64,000 nucleotides of DNA, taken from positions 434,001 through 498,000 of the forward strand of contig NZ_PKMZ01000001.1 in the NCBI RefSeq assembly GCF_002893625.1, read 5' to 3'. This DNA is from Mangrovicella endophytica. Its GTDB lineage: Bacteria; Pseudomonadota; Alphaproteobacteria; Rhizobiales; Rhizobiaceae. Position 1 is the stretch's first letter, and each line of letters starts with the position of its first letter. Below, one piece after another: positions 44,002-55,060 of this stretch. A model generated the notes under the pieces. The model worked only from the letters and a program-made list of their open reading frames with translations. It did not search any database and was not told the DNA's origin. A program made the translations under genes and the position numbers.

Positions 44002-45219
44002 CTAGTTGGCGTCGCCGCCATCGTCCTCGTCCGCCTCGGCATCATTCGACGTCACGGAGAGCGACAGCACCGCAGGAAGCGTCTGCGGGGCGCCCATCGC
44101 GGCGCCGATCAGCTGCGCCGCCGGCACCGGGTTCTGCGGCGCGATGGAAATCGTCAGCGACTGCGGATCGGCGAGATAGGCGGTGACGGCGTCGGTCACT
44201 TCCTTCTGGAACTCCGGATTCTGCAGGTAACCGAGCACCGCCGGCAGCATGGCGGTGAGGTTCTGGGTCAGCTGCTCCCGCGACTGGCCGTTCTTCTTGG
44301 CATAGTAGTCGAGTAGCTTACCCGTCAGCGAATCGTCCGCGAAGCTGAGCTCGGCCGACTTCAGGTAGAGCTGCGAGATCAGCCCCATCACCGCCATGCC
44401 GGAGGCCTGGCTGTTCTGCGGGTTGGCCGTCATCTGCTGCTGCAGCTGCTTCAGCGACTGGATGAAGCTCGGCGTGTAGCCGGTGATGGAATAGGAGAAG
44501 TTCAGCTCGCCCGCGTCTTCGGCCGCGATCGTGAAGGGCTCCAGCTTCAGCTCGCCGCTGGTCGGATCCCAGGCCGCCATGCCGCTGGCCGAGCCCGACA
44601 GCTTCTCGTAGCCGATCTCGCGCATGACAGCCTGCGTCTCGTTCGGCTTGCCGACGGAAAAGTCGGCATTGAAGTCACCGAGGTTGAACTCGCTGGAGAT
44701 CGCGCCGTTCTCGCCGACCGTGTTGGTCACCTCGCTGCCGTCCACCGTCAGGCCCGGCTTGCCGTCCTCGGTGACGGTGACATTGCCGACAGCGGCGTGC
44801 TTGAAGAAGATCTCCGACGCCGCCTTGGATGCTGCATCGCCGGCCGTGCCGACGATCTCGATCTCCTCGACGGCGATGTTGGTGACGCTGACCTTGGTCG
44901 CGCCTTCCGTCTTCTCGATGTCCTTGATCGGGATGCTGGCGATCTTCCAGCCCTCCTCGGTCGAGCCGGTCACGCCGGCGAAGGTGACATCGCCGATGTC
45001 GGTGCCGGCCTCGCCGGGAGCGCCGACCTTCATGGCGCGCAGGACGACATCGCTGCCGGCCTCGTCGGCAGATGCGTAAGTGAGCGACAGCCCTTGCGCG
45101 CTCAACACCGACTTCAGCCGCTCGCCGAAGGCACCGGCATCGACCGCAAAGGCCGAGCTGGATCCAAGAAGCGTGAAGGCCAGCGTGGCGACGGCCCAGC
45201 GCGGTGTGTTGTGAAGCAT
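44002..45219 (-). CDS. Exported acidic protein of unknown function
   Basis: A 405-residue protein with a signal peptide (AVATLAFTLLGSSSAFA) and no lipobox, so probably periplasmic. It is low in Cys, rich in Ala, Thr, Glu and Asp, and ends in a very acidic tail (EADEDDGGDAN). The N-terminal half is beta-rich with repeated short strands (KVSVTNIAVEEIEIVG, KHAAVGNVTVTEDGKPGL); the C-terminal half has helices (FIQSLKQLQQQMTANPQ, SREQLTQNLTAMLPAVLGYL). This resembles large beta-sheet lipid-handling or DUF945-like proteins in general layout, but I do not recognise it. The ATG at 45219 has GAGGG just upstream. Confidence 0.75.
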   Translation of the reverse strand: MLHNTPRWAVATLAFTLLGSSSAFAVDAGAFGERLKSVLSAQGLSLTYASADEAGSDVVLRAMKVGAPGEAGTDIGDVTFAGVTGSTEEGWKIASIPIKDIEKTEGATKVSVTNIAVEEIEIVGTAGDAASKAASEIFFKHAAVGNVTVTEDGKPGLTVDGSEVTNTVGENGAISSEFNLGDFNADFSVGKPNETQAVMREIGYEKLSGSASGMAAWDPTSGELKLEPFTIAAEDAGELNFSYSITGYTPSFIQSLKQLQQQMTANPQNSQASGMAVMGLISQLYLKSAELSFADDSLTGKLLDYYAKKNGQSREQLTQNLTAMLPAVLGYLQNPEFQKEVTDAVTAYLADPQSLTISIAPQNPVPAAQLIGAAMGAPQTLPAVLSLSVTSNDAEADEDDGGDAN

Positions 45220-45405
45220 CGGTTCCCTCTTGCGGAAAGAGCCGGCCCGCGTTCCGCGAGGCCGGCAAGAATTTGCCCTTCGGTGTGGCGCCCAATGTAG
45301 AGCGCAGTATGGCTGCGACAAAGAGGTGGAACGTTTTGGCGTAAAAGCTTTGGAAAAGTCCGTTCCCGTCTTGTTCTGTCGCGTCCCGTGCTCTAACCCC
45401 GGTTC

Positions 45406-47652
<2,247 letters not shown>

Positions 47653-47727
47653 GTCGCCGGAAACTCTGACGCCTGACAGGCCAGTGACGTGGGATCGCGG
47701 CGGCAATGTCTGCCCGCGATGTCGTGC

Positions 47728-47733
47728 CTATAT
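47728..47733 (+). promoter_or_regulatory. CTATAT element in the parC-ldt intergenic gap
   Basis: An exact match to the alphaproteobacterial -10 consensus (CTATAT) within the longer CCTATATAAAT. No good -35 is found 16-19 bases upstream. Downstream the 276-base gap (47653-47928) holds a GTGCGG/CCGCAC hairpin and the ldt terminator, but no gene I can support. Confidence 0.3.
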
Positions 47734-47855
47734 AAATCGATCTCTGCCTACTGCGGCACGCGTCGTGACGACGAGGCGCTGGAGGAGTGCGGCGCAACCG
47801 CACCTGCCGGCCTCGGTCAACACGCGGTCAGAGAGCCCTTCGCTATCGTCATCCC

Positions 47856-47897
47856 CTAAAAACGAAAATCGCGGGACGCCATGGGCATCCCGCGATT
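47856..47897 (-). terminator. Rho-independent terminator of the L,D-transpeptidase gene
   Basis: Read on the minus strand, AATCGCGGGA pairs with TCCCGCGATT (10 bp, extended by an inner GCC/GGC), followed by TTTCGTTTTTA. It lies 32 nt after the stop. Confidence 0.88.
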
Positions 47898-47928
47898 GCA
47901 AGCTCGTCAATGGTGCTTAGCCGACGTC

Positions 47929-49269
47929 TCAGAAGGGTGTATCGGCGTAGGCGTAGGGGTTCTTCTGGCCGGCGGAATAGGCGGTGGCCTGCAGGTCGTT
48001 CATGGCGAGCTGCTCCTCGCCGTCGCGATGGTAGATGTCGTCGCGGAACTGCACCACGCTCGGATCGGTCGCCCAGGCGCTGATATAGGTGAAGTAGACC
48101 GGCACGGGCTGAACCAGGTTGATGTCCTGGCGCTTGCGCGTGGCGATCACCTTCTCGATCGACTGGCGATCCCAGCCCGGCTCGTCACGGGCGAGCCAGA
48201 CGATCAGGTCGCGCACGTTCTGCACGCGCACGCAGCCGGAGGACTCAAAGCGCATCAGCTTGGAGAACAGGCTCTGCTGCGGCGTGTCGTGCATGTAGAC
48301 GGCATAGGGGTTCGGGAAGTTGATCTTCACCGAGGACATCGCGTTGTTCTTGCCCGGCTCCTGGCGGAACAGGTACTTCACCGCGTCGTTCGAATGCCAG
48401 TTGATCGACTCCGGCGGGATCTCGCTGCCGTCGGGCGCGAAGATGTGGATGTCGTTCTTGGCGAGGTAATCCGGGCTCTTCTGCATCAGCGGGATGATGT
48501 CCTTCTGGACGATCGACGCCGGCGCATGCCAGTACGGATTGAGGTTGAGGTTGGTGATCTTCGAGTTGAGCAGCGGGGTCTGCCGGTCGATCTTGCCGAC
48601 GACGGCGGTGTGACGCTGCGCGATGCGGCCGTTCTCGACGGCCTCGATCGCCGCTGCCGGCACGTTGACCATGACGAAGCGCTGGCCGGGATCGGTCTGC
48701 AGCTGCGTCTGCAGGCGCGCGAGGTTCGTCTGCAGCTGGCGCAGCCGCATGTCGGCCGGCACGTTCAGCGCCTTGTAGGTATAGGTCGAGACGACACCGT
48801 CAGCCGGCAGGCCGTGGCGCGACTGGAAGCGCTTCACCGCACCGTCGACATAGGTGTCGAAGGCGGAGGAGTTTCCGGCCGACGAGGGAAGGTCGCCGGA
48901 AACCATCAGGCGCTGGCGCAGCGCCTGAACAGCGCCGGACTGCACGCCGAGCTGCAGCTTGCCTTCTTCCGGCACCATCGGCCAGCCGCCCGCCGAGACG
49001 ATCTGGCTGTAATTGTTGATTGCCATGCCGAGCGACTGCACGGTGTTCGCCGAGAAGACCGGCGCGTTGGTCGAGACGCTGCGGACGCTGGCGCCGCGCG
49101 TGTCGAACTGGTCGTCCCAGTTGCCGCGGCTCGGGGCGGCCAGGAGGTCGCTGAGTGCGTTCTGCGCGAATGCCGAACCGGAAGCCATGGCGGCGCCGGC
49201 CGTCGCCGCGCCGAGAACGAACGCCCGACGCGACAGCATCGACGTTCCGAACCGCTTCGTGCTCTGCAT
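47929..49269 (-). CDS. L,D-transpeptidase (YcbB/LdtD type) with twin-arginine signal
   Basis: L,D-transpeptidases make 3-3 cross-links in peptidoglycan or attach proteins to it. Order of parts in the 446-residue product: a signal with a twin-arginine motif (SRRAFVLGAATAG) and cleavage after AFAQ, a central helical region, a peptidoglycan-binding motif (FDTYVDGAVKRFQSRHGLPA, about 135-155), and a YkuD catalytic domain with catalytic C346 in SSGCVRV and the preceding YMHDTP histidine. ATG 49269 is preferred over 49290 because GAGGGG lies 5 nt upstream. The LdtR-type regulator is encoded next upstream, 274 nt away. Confidence 0.93.
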   Translation of the reverse strand: MQSTKRFGTSMLSRRAFVLGAATAGAAMASGSAFAQNALSDLLAAPSRGNWDDQFDTRGASVRSVSTNAPVFSANTVQSLGMAINNYSQIVSAGGWPMVPEEGKLQLGVQSGAVQALRQRLMVSGDLPSSAGNSSAFDTYVDGAVKRFQSRHGLPADGVVSTYTYKALNVPADMRLRQLQTNLARLQTQLQTDPGQRFVMVNVPAAAIEAVENGRIAQRHTAVVGKIDRQTPLLNSKITNLNLNPYWHAPASIVQKDIIPLMQKSPDYLAKNDIHIFAPDGSEIPPESINWHSNDAVKYLFRQEPGKNNAMSSVKINFPNPYAVYMHDTPQQSLFSKLMRFESSGCVRVQNVRDLIVWLARDEPGWDRQSIEKVIATRKRQDINLVQPVPVYFTYISAWATDPSVVQFRDDIYHRDGEEQLAMNDLQATAYSAGQKNPYAYADTPF

Positions 49270-49274
49270 GTTTG

Positions 49275-49280
49275 CCCCTC
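49275..49280 (-). promoter_or_regulatory. Shine-Dalgarno deciding the L,D-transpeptidase start
   Basis: GAGGGG on the minus strand is 5 nt from the ATG at 49269. The in-frame ATG seven codons earlier (49290) has no comparable signal. Confidence 0.6.
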
Positions 49281-49522
49281 GCTTGCTCATCCGTAACGGC
49301 GCGCACTATGGCGCTGACGTGGTAAACGGAATGGAAACGCGGCGCTTGCCAAAGGCTGCAATTTGGATGCCGCGTGAAGCGTCTGCTTAGTCATGACAAT
49401 ATGGCCAAAGCATGAAGTACGGCAGGCGCCGGGGAGCGTCTGGTCAGCCTGGCGTCGTTCAACGCCATCGGCGCCGCGACCGATGATCGGCCCGGCGCGC
49501 GAGGCAGGTGTCTCTAGAAGCC

Positions 49523-49538
49523 GGCCGGTTCGCCGGCC
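49523..49538 (-). terminator. Possible terminator of ldtR
   Basis: GGCCGG and CCGGCC form a 6-bp stem around a 4-nt loop (CGAA when read on the minus strand), 6 nt after the ldtR stop. The following GGCTTCT is only weakly T-rich. Confidence 0.45.
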
Positions 49539-49543
49539 CTTCC

Positions 49544-50053
49544 TCAGAGGCGGTAGAGGATCTGGTCGTTCCAGAAGCGGTCGAGGCGCTGCAGCGACCG
49601 GTTCATCTTCTGGAACTCCTGTTCGTCCAGACCGCCGACCTTGTCGATCGAGCCGATGTGGCGGTCATAGAGCTCGGCAACCTTGCTGGCGACTTCCAGG
49701 CCCGACTTCGTCAGCGAGACGCGGACGGCGCGGCGGTCGACACGCGACTTCTGGTGGTTGATGAAGCCGAGGTCGACCAGCTTCTTCAGATTGTAGGAGA
49801 CGTTCGAGCCGAGGTAGAAGCCGCGCGAGCGCAGCTCGCCGGCCGTCAGCGTGGCGTCGCCGATGTTGAAGAGGAGCAGCGCCTGCACGGCGTTGATGTC
49901 CGTCCGCCCGCTGCGGTCGAACTCGTCCTTGATCACGTCGAGCAGGCGGCGGTGAAGCCGTTCGACGAGCTGCAGGGTTTCGAGATAGAGGCCCTTGAGC
50001 TCGGTCTTCTCTTCGGTCTGGCTGGCGGCTTCGCGCTTGGTCTGGGTGTTCAT
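49544..50053 (-). CDS. ldtR: MarR-family winged-helix regulator, LdtR-type
   Basis: In Liberibacter and Sinorhizobium, LdtR is a MarR-type regulator of the adjacent L,D-transpeptidase gene and of osmotic-stress tolerance. This 169-residue protein has a Gln/Lys/Glu-rich N-terminal tail, then helices ETLQLVERLHRRLLDVIKDEF, and a winged helix (INAVQALLLFNIGDATLTAGEL, NVSYNLKKLVDLGFINHQKS, DRRAVRVSLTKSG). The ATG at 50053 has GGAG about 8 nt upstream. The gene order ldt-ldtR-DUF6163-hemB is as I remember it from Rhizobiales. Naming is by family resemblance and context. Confidence 0.85.
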   Translation of the reverse strand: MNTQTKREAASQTEEKTELKGLYLETLQLVERLHRRLLDVIKDEFDRSGRTDINAVQALLLFNIGDATLTAGELRSRGFYLGSNVSYNLKKLVDLGFINHQKSRVDRRAVRVSLTKSGLEVASKVAELYDRHIGSIDKVGGLDEQEFQKMNRSLQRLDRFWNDQILYRL

Positions 50054-50132
50054 AGTATCGGCTCCGCTGTTGCTTGTGATGGATGTTCTTGGATGACCCC
50101 ATCTTGTCTTCAACAGTACGGCCCGCCTCTAA

Positions 50133-50168
50133 AATTCGAATTAAACCCCAGGCTTAACAGCGCCTTAC
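50133..50168. promoter_or_regulatory. Palindrome and half-conserved CtrA-like site upstream of ldtR
   Basis: AATTCGAATT at 50133-50142 is a perfect 10-bp palindrome about 80 bases upstream of the ldtR start. TTAA-N7-TTAC at 50154-50168 matches seven of the eight fixed bases of a CtrA box. The stretch is AT-rich compared with its surroundings. It could be an LdtR autoregulatory site or a CtrA site; neither is established. Confidence 0.35.
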
Positions 50169-50227
50169 ATCATCGCGTCCAATTGTGTGCTTAACATCCG
50201 GTACATTCGGCCGCCGGCGTTTGCATC

Positions 50228-50662
50228 TCATCCACCATGACGCCGGCGATGTTTGCGGCGTCGCTCTAACCATCGGACGAGGCGCAACATCACCAGGAGC
50301 GAGATGCCGAAGCCGTGCAGGCTGAGCGCGATCGTCCCCGGTCCGTAGAGATGCGGGAAGCCGAGATGCATCACCGCCTCGATCGCCGCGGTGATCACCC
50401 AGACCGCGGCGCCCCAGCCGACCAGCATCCAGAGCCCGACGCCGGCGACAGGGTAGAGCACGGCAAGGGCAGGCGCCGCGATCTGCCACCAGTAGGGCAT
50501 CAGGTCAAAGCGGCGCAGCGGCCCTTCCTCAACGCCGACGAGCCGCGTCCAGTAGAAGATGCCTACCGCGAAGAAGGCGAGGGAGGCGATCCGGAAGAGC
50601 CAGACCGTCAAGAGGCGGTTGAGGGTTTCACCGGCGTCCTGCTGCGGTAGTCCGATCGTCAT
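50228..50662 (-). CDS. Small membrane protein, DUF6163-like
   Basis: A 144-residue protein with about four membrane helices: TVWLFRIASLAFFAVGIFYW, IAAPALAVLYPVAGVGLWML, AAVWVITAAIEAVMHL and SLHGFGISLLVMLRLV. It ends in a strongly basic tail (ERRRKHRRRHGG). I associate it with DUF6163, a rhizobial family next to ldtR, from memory. The ATG at 50662 has GAGG just upstream; the frame is open for 51 more codons, but that part is not membrane-like. Divergent from hemB. Role unknown, possibly linked to envelope stress by its position. Confidence 0.75.
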   Translation of the reverse strand: MTIGLPQQDAGETLNRLLTVWLFRIASLAFFAVGIFYWTRLVGVEEGPLRRFDLMPYWWQIAAPALAVLYPVAGVGLWMLVGWGAAVWVITAAIEAVMHLGFPHLYGPGTIALSLHGFGISLLVMLRLVRWLERRRKHRRRHGG

Positions 50663-50923
50663 AAGCCTCGGTGTCCTGTCATGCGGTCCCTCGTTATGTC
50701 GGCCGTCACATGCCAAAGGCGACAGCCGTGCCGTGACCTTATCCGAGATCGGCGACCATGCCCGTTCCCATCCGCGGCGAAGGGCGATCGGCCGCGACCT
50801 TCGGCTTGCGGGCATGGCTTTAAGAGCTTACCGAGGCGCAAAGCCAATCGAAAGCGCCGGCGTTCCGCCGTTCCGACGGATCATGCCGACCCGGGCGAAC
50901 CGAGACGAACTGAAGAGATACGC

Positions 50924-51955
50924 ATGCAGCAGCGAGTGGAAGCCGCGGCTCCGGCAGTCACGGAACGCATCGACAATGCCACCGGCCGTCTCCGGATGCG
51001 GCGGCTGCGCCAGAATGACTGGACGCGCAGGCTGGTCCGCGAGACCTGCATTGGCGCCGACGACCTGATCTGGCCGATCTTCGTGCGGGAAGGCGGCGGC
51101 GAGCCGCAGCCGGTGTCATCGATGCCCGGCGTGATGCGCTATTCGGTGGAGGGCTGCGCGGACGCCGCGCGCCGGGCGGCGGATCTCGGCATCCCCGTGA
51201 TCGCCCTGTTCCCCTATACCGACGCGACCAAGCGCGACGCCTTCGGAACCGAGGGGCTCAATCCTGACAACCTCGTCTGCCGCGCGACACGCGCGATCAA
51301 GGCGGCCGTGCCGGAGATCGGCATCCTCTGCGATGTTGCCCTCGATCCCTATACGAGCCATGGCCATGACGGCGTCATGATCGGCGAGCGGATCGACAAT
51401 GATGCGACGATCGAGCGGCTCTGCCAGCAGGCTCTGGTGCAGGCCGAAGCCGGCTGCGACATCGTCGGCCCCTCCGACATGATGGACGGCCGGGTGGCCG
51501 CGATCCGCTATGCGCTGGACGAAGCGGGTCTGCGGGACACCATGATCATGTCCTATGCCGCGAAATACGCGTCGGCCTTCTACGGCCCGTTCCGCGATGC
51601 CGTCGGCTCGACCCTGAAGGGCGACAAGCGCACCTATCAGATGGACTACGGCAACAGCGACGAGGCGATCCGCGAGGCGGCGCAGGACATCGCCGAAGGC
51701 GCCGACATGATCATGGTCAAGCCGGGCATGCCCTATCTCGACATCGTCTCGCGGCTGTCCCGGGAGTTCGGCGTGCCGACCTTCGCCTACCAGACCTCCG
51801 GCGAATACGCGATGATCATGGCCGCCGCCCAGAACGGCTGGATCGACGGCGACCGCGCGATGATGGAGAGCCTGGCAGCGTTCAAGCGCGCCGGGGCGGC
51901 GGGGGTCCTCAGCTATTTCTCGCCGCGCGTGGCGGAGTCGCTGCGCCGCGGCTGA
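50924..51955 (+). CDS. hemB: Delta-aminolevulinic acid dehydratase (porphobilinogen synthase)
   Basis: HemB joins two 5-aminolevulinate molecules to porphobilinogen in haem synthesis. The active-site lysines are K214 (SYAAKYASAFYGPF) and K266 (MIMVKPGMPYLD), the latter forming the main Schiff base. The metal region reads DVALDPYTSHGHDG, with Asp where zinc enzymes have Cys, so this is the magnesium-type enzyme known from alphaproteobacteria such as Bradyrhizobium. The 343-residue product has a short N-terminal extension. The ATG at 50924 has GAAGAGA upstream. An RDD protein gene follows after 89 nt. Confidence 0.95.
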   Translation: MQQRVEAAAPAVTERIDNATGRLRMRRLRQNDWTRRLVRETCIGADDLIWPIFVREGGGEPQPVSSMPGVMRYSVEGCADAARRAADLGIPVIALFPYTDATKRDAFGTEGLNPDNLVCRATRAIKAAVPEIGILCDVALDPYTSHGHDGVMIGERIDNDATIERLCQQALVQAEAGCDIVGPSDMMDGRVAAIRYALDEAGLRDTMIMSYAAKYASAFYGPFRDAVGSTLKGDKRTYQMDYGNSDEAIREAAQDIAEGADMIMVKPGMPYLDIVSRLSREFGVPTFAYQTSGEYAMIMAAAQNGWIDGDRAMMESLAAFKRAGAAGVLSYFSPRVAESLRRG

Positions 51956-52044
51956 GCCGCGGCACGGCATTGCGTATTGCAGCCGTCGGGCGCACCCACC
52001 ATGTCTTTCGTGGCAGGACATGCTGCCGAGCCTCGGAGGCCATG

Positions 52045-52518
52045 ATGACGGACCACGCGACGACGACGCTCTACGGACGCAACGCCAGCGATCTCGATTC
52101 GCCGCGCGCCTATGAGGGCGTGCGCAGCCGGCGGATGCTGTCCTTCGTCGTCGACTATTCGCTGGTGATCCTGCTGGCGATCCCTGTGGCGATCGTGATC
52201 TTCCTCCTCGGCATCCTTTCCTTGGGTCTTGCCTGGGGGCTCTACGCAATCCTGCTGCCGCTGGTGGCCATCCCCTACGTCGCCTTCACGATGGGCGGCC
52301 GGCACCAGGCGACGCCCGGGATGCGCATGGCGGGTATCCGCGTCGAGCGGCTCGATGGCGGACGCGTCGATCCGGTGCTCGCGGTTCTGCACGGCGTGAT
52401 CTTCTGGGCATCGAATGCCGTGCTGACGCCGTTCATCCTGCTGGTCGGCCTGTTCACCCGTCGCAAGCAGCTGCTGCACGATCTTCTGCTCGGCACGGTT
52501 GTGATTCGCGACCGCTGA
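52045..52518 (+). CDS. RDD family membrane protein
   Basis: A 157-residue inner-membrane protein. The N-terminal Arg-rich stretch RSRRMLSFVVDYSLVILL contains a variant of the family RxxDxxxD signature, followed by a second helix pair and GGRHQATPGMRMAGIRVER. Roles proposed for RDD proteins (ion or Na+/H+ transport in some) are not general. The second of two ATGs is preferred because GGAGG at 52035-52039 is then 5 nt away. It lies between hemB and bpt on the same strand. Confidence 0.85.
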   Translation: MTDHATTTLYGRNASDLDSPRAYEGVRSRRMLSFVVDYSLVILLAIPVAIVIFLLGILSLGLAWGLYAILLPLVAIPYVAFTMGGRHQATPGMRMAGIRVERLDGGRVDPVLAVLHGVIFWASNAVLTPFILLVGLFTRRKQLLHDLLLGTVVIRDR

Positions 52519-52700
52519 GCTGCGCCGCGGCGGGGCGATTGGCCGCAGCGGACCGCAGAGCCATCAGCGTCTATCTCAGGTGGATAAGACGAGGCGACAC
52601 CGCTGCGTGCGGCGATCGCCTCTTTGCAGTCAGCCGCCGCTAGGCCTACTCTCGGCCAGGCTGGCGGCCGGCTGTCAGTGATCGAGGAGTGACGCCGACA

Positions 52701-53450
52701 ATGACGGTGCATCCGCAGACGCCTCAGTTTTTCCTGACCTCGCCGTCGGTCTGCCCGTATCTGCCGAGCCAGTTCGAGCGCAAGGTGTTTACCCATCTGA
52801 TCGGGGATCGTGCGCCTGAGCTTCTCGATCTCCTGTCGCAGGGCGGCTTTCGCCGCAGCCAGAACATTGCCTACCGCCCGGCTTGCGAGCGCTGCCGCGC
52901 CTGCATCTCAGTCCGCATCCTCGTCGACGAATTCGAGCCGACCCGCTCGATGCGGCGAGTTCTCGCCCGCAATCGCGATCTGATTGGCCGCATGGCGCCG
53001 GCCGAGCCGTCGACCGAGCAATATGCGTTGTTCCGCAGGTATCTCGATCATCGTCATCGCAATGGCGGCATGTCGGAAATGTCGGTGCTCGACTATTCCA
53101 TGATGGTGGAGGACAGCCAGGTCGACACGCGCGTCGTCCAGTATCGCCGCAAGGGACCGGACTCCGGTTTCACCCAGCGTTCCGACAAGGAGCTCCATGC
53201 CGTCGCACTGACCGATGTGATGAGCGACGGCATGTCGATGGTCTACTCCTTCTTCGATCCCGACGAGCCGGACCGCAGCCTCGGCACCTATATGATTCTC
53301 GATCATATCCGGCGCACGCGGGAGCTCGGACTGCCCTATCTCTATCTCGGCTACTGGGTCGAGGGCTCGCCGAAGATGGACTACAAGATCCGCTTCCAGC
53401 CGCAGGAGCATCTGCGACCGAAGGGCTGGGAGCGCTTCCGGCCGGAGTGA
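52701..53450 (+). CDS. bpt: Aspartate/glutamate leucyltransferase (Bpt; often annotated arginyltransferase)
   Basis: This N-end-rule enzyme adds leucine (bacterial Bpt) to proteins starting with Asp or Glu, marking them for ClpAP. The CERCRAC cluster (C62, C65, C68) and [10 protein letters not shown] are diagnostic of the ATE/Bpt family. The C-terminal acyltransferase-like part has [29 protein letters not shown] and [17 protein letters not shown]. At 249 residues it has the short bacterial form. The ATG at 52701 follows GAGGAG by 11 nt; a GTG at 52689 overlaps that signal and is less likely. Specificity (Leu or Arg) is inferred from the taxonomic setting. Confidence 0.92.
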   Translation: MTVHPQTPQFFLTSPSVCPYLPSQFERKVFTHLIGDRAPELLDLLSQGGFRRSQNIAYRPACERCRACISVRILVDEFEPTRSMRRVLARNRDLIGRMAPAEPSTEQYALFRRYLDHRHRNGGMSEMSVLDYSMMVEDSQVDTRVVQYRRKGPDSGFTQRSDKELHAVALTDVMSDGMSMVYSFFDPDEPDRSLGTYMILDHIRRTRELGLPYLYLGYWVEGSPKMDYKIRFQPQEHLRPKGWERFRPE

Positions 53451-53734
53451 CCACCCGCGCCACCCGGCTCCGCGCGGTGCCGTGACCGCAAGCTCGTCAT
53501 CCTCAGAGCCCAGCGGATATGTGGTTGAAGGTGGCAGGACCGCGTGTGGCCCAGGGCGCCTGAGCGGCGCCGGTCTTGGCGCAGTTCATGTCGAGCTGTC
53601 GGCGCTTTCGATAGAGCGACCTTCGAGGTCGCGCCCTTCGTGGCATCGCCGAAAGGCCTGTGCTATGCCCCGCCGAATTCAGAGCGGCAGGGGCCGGACT
53701 GGCGCCGCCGATCGTCCATGAGGGGAAGAGTGCC

Positions 53735-55054
53735 ATGAGCGAGGCGCAGCGCATCCAGCCGTCCAACGATTTCTCGGACTTCTTCTCGGGTACGATCGCC
53801 GGATCCGATCCGGAGCTGTTCGCCGCGATGAAGAACGAGCTGCATCGCCAGCAGCATGAGATCGAGCTGATCGCTTCGGAGAACATCGTCTCGCGCGCCG
53901 TCCTCGAGGCGCAGGGCTCCGTCCTCACCAACAAATACGCCGAGGGCTATCCGGGCCGCCGTTACTATGGCGGCTGCGAGTTCGTCGACGTCGCCGAGAC
54001 GCTGGCGATCGAGCGCGCCAAGCAGCTCTTCGGCTGTGGCTACGCCAATGTGCAGCCGAATTCCGGCAGCCAGGCGAACCAGGCGGTTCTCTTCGCGCTG
54101 TCGGCGCCGGGCGACACCATTCTCGGCATGAGCCTCGACGCGGGTGGTCACCTGACGCACGGTGCCAAGCCGAACCTCTCCGGCCGCTGGTTCAATGCCA
54201 TCCAGTACGGCCTCGACATCGAGACCGGTCTGATCGACCACGACCAGGTGGAGCGCCTCGCCAAGGAGCACCGGCCGAAGATCATCGTCGCCGGGGGCTC
54301 GGCCTATTCGCGGCGGATCGATTTCGCGCGGTTCCGCGCCATCGCCGACGAGGTCGGTGCGATCCTCTGGGTCGACATGGCGCACTTTGCCGGCCTCGTC
54401 GCCGGTGGCCAGCATCCGAGCCCGTTCCCGCACGCCCATGTCGTGACCTCGACGACGCACAAGACGCTGCGCGGGCCGCGCGGGGGCCTCGTCCTCACCA
54501 ATGACGAGGACATCGCCAAGAAGATCAACTCGGCCGTCTTCCCGGGCCTGCAGGGCGGCCCGCTGATGCACGTCATCGCCGGCAAGGCCGTGGCCTTCGG
54601 CGAGGCGCTGAAGCCCGCCTACAAGTCCTACGTCAAGGCGGTGGTCGACAACGCCAAGGCGCTGGCCGAGACGCTGCGTGAGGGCGGGCTCGACATCGTT
54701 TCCGGCGGCACTGACACGCATCTGATGCTGGTCGATCTCCGCCCGAAGAACCTGACCGGCAAGGATTCGGAGAAGGCGCTCGGCCGCGCGGCGATCACCT
54801 GCAACAAGAACGGCGTGCCCAACGATCCGCAGAAGCCGACGATCACCTCCGGCGTGCGTCTCGGCACGCCCGCGGCAACGACGCGCGGCTTCGGCACAGC
54901 TGAGTTCCGCGAGGTCGGCCGCCTGATCGTCGAAGTGCTGGACGGCCTTCGCATGGCGAACTCCGACGAAGGCAACGCCAGCGTCGAGGCGCGGGTGAAG
55001 GAGAAGGTGACCGCGCTGACGGACCATTTCCCGATCTATCCCGCCCTTGGCTGA
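53735..55054 (+). CDS. glyA: Serine hydroxymethyltransferase
   Basis: GlyA interconverts serine and glycine, loading tetrahydrofolate with a one-carbon unit that purine enzymes such as PurN use downstream. The PLP lysine is K243 in [15 protein letters not shown]. Other motifs are [35 protein letters not shown] and [14 protein letters not shown]. Length 439 with a short N-terminal extension. The ATG at 53735 has GGGGAAGAG upstream. The 284-base gap before it holds a small hairpin (53616-53632) but no riboswitch I can recognise. nrdR follows after 6 nt. Confidence 0.97.
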   Translation: MSEAQRIQPSNDFSDFFSGTIAGSDPELFAAMKNELHRQQHEIELIASENIVSRAVLEAQGSVLTNKYAEGYPGRRYYGGCEFVDVAETLAIERAKQLFGCGYANVQPNSGSQANQAVLFALSAPGDTILGMSLDAGGHLTHGAKPNLSGRWFNAIQYGLDIETGLIDHDQVERLAKEHRPKIIVAGGSAYSRRIDFARFRAIADEVGAILWVDMAHFAGLVAGGQHPSPFPHAHVVTSTTHKTLRGPRGGLVLTNDEDIAKKINSAVFPGLQGGPLMHVIAGKAVAFGEALKPAYKSYVKAVVDNAKALAETLREGGLDIVSGGTDTHLMLVDLRPKNLTGKDSEKALGRAAITCNKNGVPNDPQKPTITSGVRLGTPAATTRGFGTAEFREVGRLIVEVLDGLRMANSDEGNASVEARVKEKVTALTDHFPIYPALG

Positions 55055-55060
55055 GGCGTG

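Noticed and set aside
49349-49366. CCAAA-N8-TTTGG inverted repeat upstream of the L,D-transpeptidase as an LdtR operator
   Set aside because: Five-base arms in a region of this size are expected by chance, and the same repeat was not seen upstream of ldtR.
53451-53734. Possible glycine riboswitch before glyA
   Set aside because: A short CGCCGAAAGG stretch and a 7-bp hairpin (53616-53632) are present, but the two-aptamer arrangement and the conserved core of glycine riboswitches are not visible.
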